Assembly (NCBI GenBank): GCA_041581935.1
Contig: JBFICP010000035.1
Location: forward strand, 1-18,837
Length of the DNA: 18,837 nucleotides
Reading direction: 5' to 3'
From: JAABYT01 sp041581935
GTDB lineage: Bacteria; Pseudomonadota; Gammaproteobacteria; HK1
This document shows positions 14,412 through 18,837 of this stretch, in pieces. Both the position numbers and the translations under genes were made by a program. The notes under the pieces were generated by a model that worked only from the letters and a program-made list of their open reading frames with translations, searched no databases and was not told the origin of the DNA. Each line of letters starts with the position of its first letter. Position 1 is the first letter of the stretch.

Positions 14412-15611
14412 ATGGCGTGGAATCAACCCGGCGGTAATGGCGGACGCGACCCCTGGGGCAACCGAGGCGGCCAGCAGGGACCGCCCGATCTCGACGAGGT
14501 GCTGAAAAAGCTGCAGACGCGCCTCGGTCGCGTGTTCGGCGGTCGTTCCGGCGGCGGAGGGGCTGGCGCGGGTTTCCGTTTGCCCGGTGGTGGCCTGGTG
14601 GGTGCCGGGGTCATCGCGGTGGTGGCGGTGGCCGCCTGGGCGCTGGCCGGATTCTATATCGTGGATCCGGCCGAGCAGGCGGTGGTACTCCGATTCGGTG
14701 AGTATCGGACCACTACCGAGCCGGGACTTCACTGGGCACCGTACTTCATCGACCGCGTCGAGAAGGTCAACGTCCAAGAAATCCGCAATCAGGAGGTCGG
14801 TTTCAGGAGCTCCGGCGGCTCCCAGACGGCTGTTCCCCACGAGTCGCTGATGCTTACCGAAGACGAGAACATCATCGACATCAAGTTCTCCATCCAGTAC
14901 CGGGTCAACGACGCTCAGTTCTACCTGTTCAATGTTCTGGATCCGGACCTGACTCTGCGCCAGGCGACCGAGAGCGCCGTGCGCGAAGTGGTCGGGCGAA
15001 GCGGCATGGACTTCGTCATTACCGCCGGCCGGGACGTGGTCGCGGCGGAGACCTCGACGCTCATTCAGGAGATCCTCGACCGCTACCGCGCGGGGCTCAA
15101 CATAACCAGCGTCAACATGCAGGATGCGCAGCCACCCGCTCAGGTCCAGGACGCTTTTTTCGATGCCGTCAAGGCGCGCGAGGATCAGGAACGTATTATC
15201 AACCAGGCCAACGCCTATAAGGCGGATATCGTACCGAAGGCCCGCGGAGAGGCGAACGCCATGCTCGAGCGCGCCGAAGCCTATCGTCAGCGGGTCATTG
15301 CCCAGGCCGACGGTGAGACCGACCGATTTTTGAAGATCTTGAACGAGTACACAAAGGCGCCCGATATCACCCGTAAGCGTTTGTATCTGGAAACCGTGGA
15401 GCACGTGTTGTCAAATTCGAGCAAAGTGCTGGTGGATCTCCAGAGCGGCAACAACATCATGTTCCTGCCGCTCGACAAGCTGCTCTCGGGTCAGGGTGCC
15501 AGCGGTATCCTTCGGCCTGACACGATAGACAGCGACGATATCGGCACGTCGCCGATGAACATCGACGATGCCAGGCGAAGCCGAGACCCGCTGCGCTCGA
15601 GGACCCGATAA
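14412..15611 (+). CDS. hflK: FtsH protease modulator HflK (SPFH/band 7 protein)
   Basis: HflK and HflC form a large membrane assembly around the FtsH protease and modulate its activity. The 399-residue protein has a Gly- and Gln-rich cytoplasmic N-terminus (NQPGGNGGRDPWGNRGG), one membrane helix at about 62-82 and an SPFH/band 7 domain starting DPAEQAVVLRFGEY. A long charged coiled-coil region (AREDQERIINQANAYK to AEAYRQRVIAQADGE) follows. GGAG at 14401-14404, seven bases upstream, supports the ATG at 14412 over the TTG at 14409. Its stop overlaps the hflC start (TAATG). Confidence 0.96.
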   Translation: MAWNQPGGNGGRDPWGNRGGQQGPPDLDEVLKKLQTRLGRVFGGRSGGGGAGAGFRLPGGGLVGAGVIAVVAVAAWALAGFYIVDPAEQAVVLRFGEYRTTTEPGLHWAPYFIDRVEKVNVQEIRNQEVGFRSSGGSQTAVPHESLMLTEDENIIDIKFSIQYRVNDAQFYLFNVLDPDLTLRQATESAVREVVGRSGMDFVITAGRDVVAAETSTLIQEILDRYRAGLNITSVNMQDAQPPAQVQDAFFDAVKAREDQERIINQANAYKADIVPKARGEANAMLERAEAYRQRVIAQADGETDRFLKILNEYTKAPDITRKRLYLETVEHVLSNSSKVLVDLQSGNNIMFLPLDKLLSGQGASGILRPDTIDSDDIGTSPMNIDDARRSRDPLRSRTR

Positions 15612-16477
15612 TGTCCGGAAAAGTCATTCTCATCCTTCTGGTAATCGCAGCGGTCATCGCGTCCATGTCGATCTTCACCGTCGATGAGCGCGAGAGGGCC
15701 ATCAATCTGCAGCTCGGCGAAGTGGTGAGGGCGGACTACGGGCCGGGGCTGCATTTCAAGTTGCCGCTGATTCAGCGGATCCTCAAGTTCGATAAGCGCA
15801 TTCAGAACATGGACTCGGATCCCCAGCTCTATCTGACCCTCGAGAAGAAGAATCTCAAGGTGGATTCCTTCGTCAAGTGGCGCATCAATGACGTCGTGCG
15901 CTTCTACACATCCACGGGCGGTAGTCCGGCGAGAGCATCAAACCGCCTTGCGGCCGTGATCCAGAAGGGACTCAAAGACGAGTTCGGTAAACGCACCATT
16001 CAGGAAGTCGTCTCCGGCGAGCGTACGCAGATCATGGACAAGCTGCGTGATACTGCGAGTAATCAGGCCAAGGAGCTCGGGATCGATCTCATCGACGTGC
16101 GCCTGAAGCGCATCGATCTCCCAGAGGAGGTGAGCGCCTCGGTGTACGCGCGCATGTCAGCGGAACGCGAGCAGGTAGCGAAAAAATTCCGCTCCGAAGG
16201 TGAGGAGCAAAGCAAGAAGATTCGCGCCCAAGCCGATCGGGAGCGGGAAGTCATACTGGCCGAGGCACAGCGCGACTCGCAAAAGATCAAGGGTGACGGC
16301 GACGGCCGTGCCACCGAAGTCTATGCCAATGCCTTCAACAAAGACTCGGAGTTCTACGCGCTTTATCGGAGCCTCGGCGCGTACCGCAACACCTTCAACA
16401 ATCCCTCGGATGTACTGCTGATTGAACCGAACACGCAGTTCTTTCAGTACTTCAAGGGCGCGGATGTAGACAAATAG
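15611..16477 (+). CDS. hflC: FtsH protease modulator HflC (SPFH/band 7 protein)
   Basis: HflC is the partner of HflK in the FtsH-regulating complex, with its bulk in the periplasm. The 288-residue protein has an N-terminal membrane helix (VILILLVIAAVIASMSIF), the band 7 domain (TVDERERAINLQLGEV, YGPGLHFKLPLIQRI), a charged coiled coil (SAEREQVAKKFRSEGEEQSK) and the conserved C-terminal FFQYF. Its ATG shares one base with the hflK stop codon, so the two are translationally coupled, consistent with equal amounts in the complex. Confidence 0.96.
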   Translation: MSGKVILILLVIAAVIASMSIFTVDERERAINLQLGEVVRADYGPGLHFKLPLIQRILKFDKRIQNMDSDPQLYLTLEKKNLKVDSFVKWRINDVVRFYTSTGGSPARASNRLAAVIQKGLKDEFGKRTIQEVVSGERTQIMDKLRDTASNQAKELGIDLIDVRLKRIDLPEEVSASVYARMSAEREQVAKKFRSEGEEQSKKIRAQADREREVILAEAQRDSQKIKGDGDGRATEVYANAFNKDSEFYALYRSLGAYRNTFNNPSDVLLIEPNTQFFQYFKGADVDK

Positions 16478-16487
16478 GGGACGTGCT

Positions 16488-16508
16488 CGTCCTCGGGACG
16501 GGAGGACG
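16488..16508 (+). other. Hairpin downstream of hflC
   Basis: CGTCCTC (16488-16494), a 7-base loop and GAGGACG (16502-16508) form a perfect 7-bp stem 11 bases past the hflC stop. No T-run follows, so it is not a clear intrinsic terminator. It might protect the hflKC mRNA 3' end or mark partial termination before the yjeT-hisZ-purA genes. Confidence 0.35.
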
Positions 16509-16584
16509 GTGCTGATAATCCCATGGCGGCACCAATTGAGCCGCGTTTAATAATACGGCTTGTTTCGCCCGGATTGCCTGTCAA

Positions 16585-16773
16585 ATGTGGCACGAACTCC
16601 TTGTCGCCATTGCGTTGATTCTCATCCTCGAAGGGATCATGCCGTTCTTGAGTCCGGAAGGATTGCGTAAAACGCTCTCGATGATTTCCCAATTGAGCGA
16701 CAACGCGTTGCGATTCGTGGGACTGTCGGCAATGGTGCTCGGCTGTCTTCTTCTCTACGCCGTCAACGTATGA
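16585..16773 (+). CDS. yjeT: DUF2065 family inner-membrane protein (YjeT-like)
   Basis: This 62-residue protein has two hydrophobic helices, ELLVAIALILILEGIMPFL and FVGLSAMVLGCLLLYAV, joined by a short amphipathic segment starting SPEGLRKTL. This is the DUF2065 layout of E. coli YjeT, whose gene also lies between hflC and purA. No function is established that I know of; the conserved location suggests a link with the HflKC-FtsH complex. No clear ribosome binding site precedes the ATG. Its stop overlaps the hisZ start (ATGA). Confidence 0.9.
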   Translation: MWHELLVAIALILILEGIMPFLSPEGLRKTLSMISQLSDNALRFVGLSAMVLGCLLLYAVNV

Positions 16774-17957
16774 TCTCCGATCGCTGGTTACTTCCCGAAG
16801 GTGTCGACGAGGTCTTGCCCCCCGAGGCGGCTCGCCTCGAGAAATTGCGGCGCCAGGTGCTGGATCTGCATGCGAGCTGGGGGTACGAGCTCGTGATTCC
16901 ACCTTTTATCGAGTATCTGGAGTCGCTCCTTGTCGGTACGGGCAGCGATCTGGATCTGAAGACCTTCAAGCTTACCGACCAGCTGACCGGTCGACTGATG
17001 GGCGTGCGAGCCGACATGACGCCGCAGGTGGCGCGAATCGATGCCAGGAGTCGGCGCGGAGACGGGTGCGCGCGACTGTGTTATCTCGGTACCGTTCTAC
17101 ACGCCGTCCCCGATGGTTTTACCCGTACCCGTTCGCCGGTCCAGGTTGGCGCGGAACTCTACGGTCATGCCGGTTTTGAAAGCGATTGCGAGATCCTGAG
17201 CCTCATGCTGGAGACGCTGGCCATGGCAGGCGTCGAGGACGTGCACGTCGATCTCGGTCACGTCGGCGTTTTCCGTGCGCTTGCCCGGCAGGCGGGCATC
17301 GAGCCCGGCTTCGAATCGGCGCTGCACGACGCGCTGCAACGTAAGGCACGAGATGAAATTTCCGAGCTACTCGCGCAGGCGTCGGCGCCCACCGGGGTTT
17401 CCAGGATGATCGCGGCTCTCGCGGATCTCAACGGAGACGAGTCCGTGCTCGTCGAAGCGCGCGACGCGCTGGCTGTCGGAGACGAGGAAGTGAGCACCGC
17501 CGTCGACAGGTTGGAGCGTATCGCCGAGGTGGTGAAATTTCGATTTCCCGCCACACCGATGCACGTGGATCTCGCGGAGCTGCGCGGATATCGCTACCAC
17601 ACGGGCGTCGTTTTCGCGGCTCTGGTGCCTGGGCATGGACAAGAGGTGGCTCGAGGTGGACGCTATGATGCCATTGGCAGCGCCTTCGGGCTTGCGCGTC
17701 CGGCCACGGGGTTCAGTACCGATCTCAAGAGCCTCCTGTCGCTGGCAAACGCAAAAGCCGACGGGCCCGAAACAAAGTCAATTTTCGCGCCCTGGTCCTC
17801 AGATCCGGATCTCATGGCAGTTGTGAACGCGCTGCGTGGCGAGGGCAAACGCGTCGTGTACGAGCTGCCCGACGAGACCGAAGGCGCGAATCGCAACGGC
17901 CAACAGGCCTTACGCAAACGCAACGGCAAATGGCAGATTACGGATATCAGCGAGTGA
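16770..17957 (+). CDS. hisZ: ATP phosphoribosyltransferase regulatory subunit HisZ
   Basis: HisZ is a histidyl-tRNA synthetase-like paralogue that activates the short form of HisG and allows histidine feedback at the first step of histidine synthesis. The 395-residue protein has the class II synthetase fold (GVDEVLPPEA, VIPPFIEYLESLL, RADMTPQVARI, ARGGRYDAIG) but lacks the C-terminal anticodon-binding domain. It starts inside the end of yjeT (ATGA overlap), and purA follows after 15 bases. Finding it between yjeT and purA is common in gammaproteobacteria that use the short HisG. Confidence 0.93.
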   Translation: MISDRWLLPEGVDEVLPPEAARLEKLRRQVLDLHASWGYELVIPPFIEYLESLLVGTGSDLDLKTFKLTDQLTGRLMGVRADMTPQVARIDARSRRGDGCARLCYLGTVLHAVPDGFTRTRSPVQVGAELYGHAGFESDCEILSLMLETLAMAGVEDVHVDLGHVGVFRALARQAGIEPGFESALHDALQRKARDEISELLAQASAPTGVSRMIAALADLNGDESVLVEARDALAVGDEEVSTAVDRLERIAEVVKFRFPATPMHVDLAELRGYRYHTGVVFAALVPGHGQEVARGGRYDAIGSAFGLARPATGFSTDLKSLLSLANAKADGPETKSIFAPWSSDPDLMAVVNALRGEGKRVVYELPDETEGANRNGQQALRKRNGKWQITDISE

Positions 17958-17972
17958 GGTCCCGAACGCACG

Positions 17973-18837
17973 ATGAGTAAATGCGTCGTAATTATTGGAC
18001 TGCAGTGGGGGGACGAAGGAAAAGGAAAGGTCGTCGATCTTCTGACCGATCGCGCGCGCGTGGTAGCGCGCTTTCAGGGCGGTCACAATGCCGGGCACAC
18101 CTTGGTGGTCGATGGCGAGAAAACTGTGCTGCATCTTATCCCGTCGGGAATACTGCGCGAGGACGTGCTTTGTGTCATCGGTCATGGCGTGGTGTTGTCG
18201 CCGACGGCACTGATCGAAGAGATGGATATGCTTACGGCGCGCGGTGTGCCGGTTGAAGAGCGGCTGCGGGTAAGCGAGGCTTGCCCGTTAATACTGCCCT
18301 ATCATATCGCGCTCGATGCCGCCCGTGAGCGTGCTCGTGGAAATTCGCCTATCGGAACCACCGGTCGCGGAATCGGCCCTGCATACGAAGACAAGGTGTC
18401 ACGCCGTGCACTGCGACTGAGCGACCTTTTGAACGCCGAGCGATTCACGGAAAAGCTCGAGGAAGTGCTCGACTACCATAACTTCGCATTGAAGCACTAC
18501 TTTAAGACCGACACAGTCGAATTCGCTGCGGCACGCGACGATGCGCTTGCGGCCGGCGAGCGCATTCGTCCGCTCGTCGACGATGTGCCGGAAACGCTGG
18601 CTGCGGCACGGCGCCAGGGAAAGGGTTTGCTTCTCGAGGGCGCTCAGGGTGCGCTCCTCGACATCGATCAGGGGACGTTTCCCTACGTTACATCGTCGAA
18701 TACCACCGCGGGATCTGCCGCTACCGGATTAGGACTCGGCCCTCGCGATATCGACTACGTGCTCGGCGTCGTCAAGGCGTATACGACGCGTGTCGGAGCC
18801 GGGCCGTTTCCGACAGAACTCTTCGACACGGTCGGCA
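17973..18837 (+). CDS. purA: Adenylosuccinate synthetase, N-terminal part (3' truncated by window edge)
   Basis: PurA joins IMP and aspartate using GTP, the first committed step to AMP. About 288 residues are visible of a usual 430 or so. Seen in order are the P-loop-like GDEGKGK (13-19, with D14 and K17), GGHNAGHT (36-43, catalytic H42), GTTGRGIGPAYEDK from about residue 128, EGAQG and TSSNTTAG. The ATG at 17973 follows hisZ by 15 bases; a GAGG 13 bases upstream is a weak ribosome binding site. The frame runs off the window without a stop. Confidence 0.97.
   Translation, partial: MSKCVVIIGLQWGDEGKGKVVDLLTDRARVVARFQGGHNAGHTLVVDGEKTVLHLIPSGILREDVLCVIGHGVVLSPTALIEEMDMLTARGVPVEERLRVSEACPLILPYHIALDAARERARGNSPIGTTGRGIGPAYEDKVSRRALRLSDLLNAERFTEKLEEVLDYHNFALKHYFKTDTVEFAAARDDALAAGERIRPLVDDVPETLAAARRQGKGLLLEGAQGALLDIDQGTFPYVTSSNTTAGSAATGLGLGPRDIDYVLGVVKAYTTRVGAGPFPTELFDTVG

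Noticed and set aside
14256..15404. Long minus-strand reading frame (382 codons) opposite hflK
   Set aside because: It lies entirely antisense to a clear SPFH gene, has no recognisable domain, and is the kind of mirror frame expected in GC-rich coding DNA.
16488..16508. Intrinsic terminator after hflC
   Set aside because: The hairpin is perfect but no T-run follows, and yjeT-hisZ-purA continue on the same strand, so I list it only as a hairpin.
1..18837. Mobile elements, CRISPR arrays, tRNA or rRNA genes
   Set aside because: I found no transposase, integrase, repeat-spacer array, terminal repeats or RNA gene signatures; gene content and order look vertically inherited.

Overview
The window is a GC-rich gammaproteobacterial chromosome segment, nearly all of it conserved core genes. 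The main clue is the order mutL-miaA-hfq-hflX-hflK-hflC-yjeT(DUF2065)-hisZ-purA, which is typical of Gammaproteobacteria outside the enterics. The ilvC-psd-pssA order at the left edge is also a common proteobacterial arrangement. I see no insertion sequence, prophage, CRISPR array, tRNA or rRNA. Family calls and motif alignments were made by eye from memory, without searches.

Left block (1-3078, + strand): the 3' end of ilvC, a phosphatidylserine decarboxylase-like gene, pssA, a family-4 type uracil-DNA glycosylase and rimI. The decarboxylase-like protein appears to have lost all three catalytic positions of its family. A strong intrinsic terminator (3110-3139) faces the other way and closes a small minus-strand gene of unknown function (3191-3412).

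Middle block (3781-9594, + strand): cysM, a YdbH-like AsmA-family protein, a lipoprotein with a DUF1318 (YdbL-like) domain, a DEDDy 3'-5' exonuclease and rlmD. The YdbH-like protein and the lipoprotein resemble the YdbH/YnbE/YdbL envelope lipid-transport bridge of E. coli. Here the YnbE-like and YdbL-like parts seem to be one polypeptide with a signal-peptide-like segment between them. The YdbH-like gene has no ATG, GTG or TTG between the cysM stop and its signal peptide, so an AUC start is the best reading.

Right block (9617-18837, + strand): mutL, miaA, a 365-base regulatory gap, hfq, hflX, hflK, hflC, yjeT, hisZ and the start of purA. These cover mismatch repair, tRNA modification, sRNA-based regulation, ribosome rescue, FtsH protease control, histidine biosynthesis and purine biosynthesis. 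MutL lacks the usual C-terminal endonuclease motif. The hfq leader carries a good -10 box, a stem-loop, a duplicated Shine-Dalgarno-like element and a 13-codon reading frame whose stop overlaps the hfq start.

I did not find a wholly new system. The best leads are the fused YnbE/YdbL-like lipoprotein with its YdbH partner, and the catalytically degenerate Psd homologue in the phospholipid operon.
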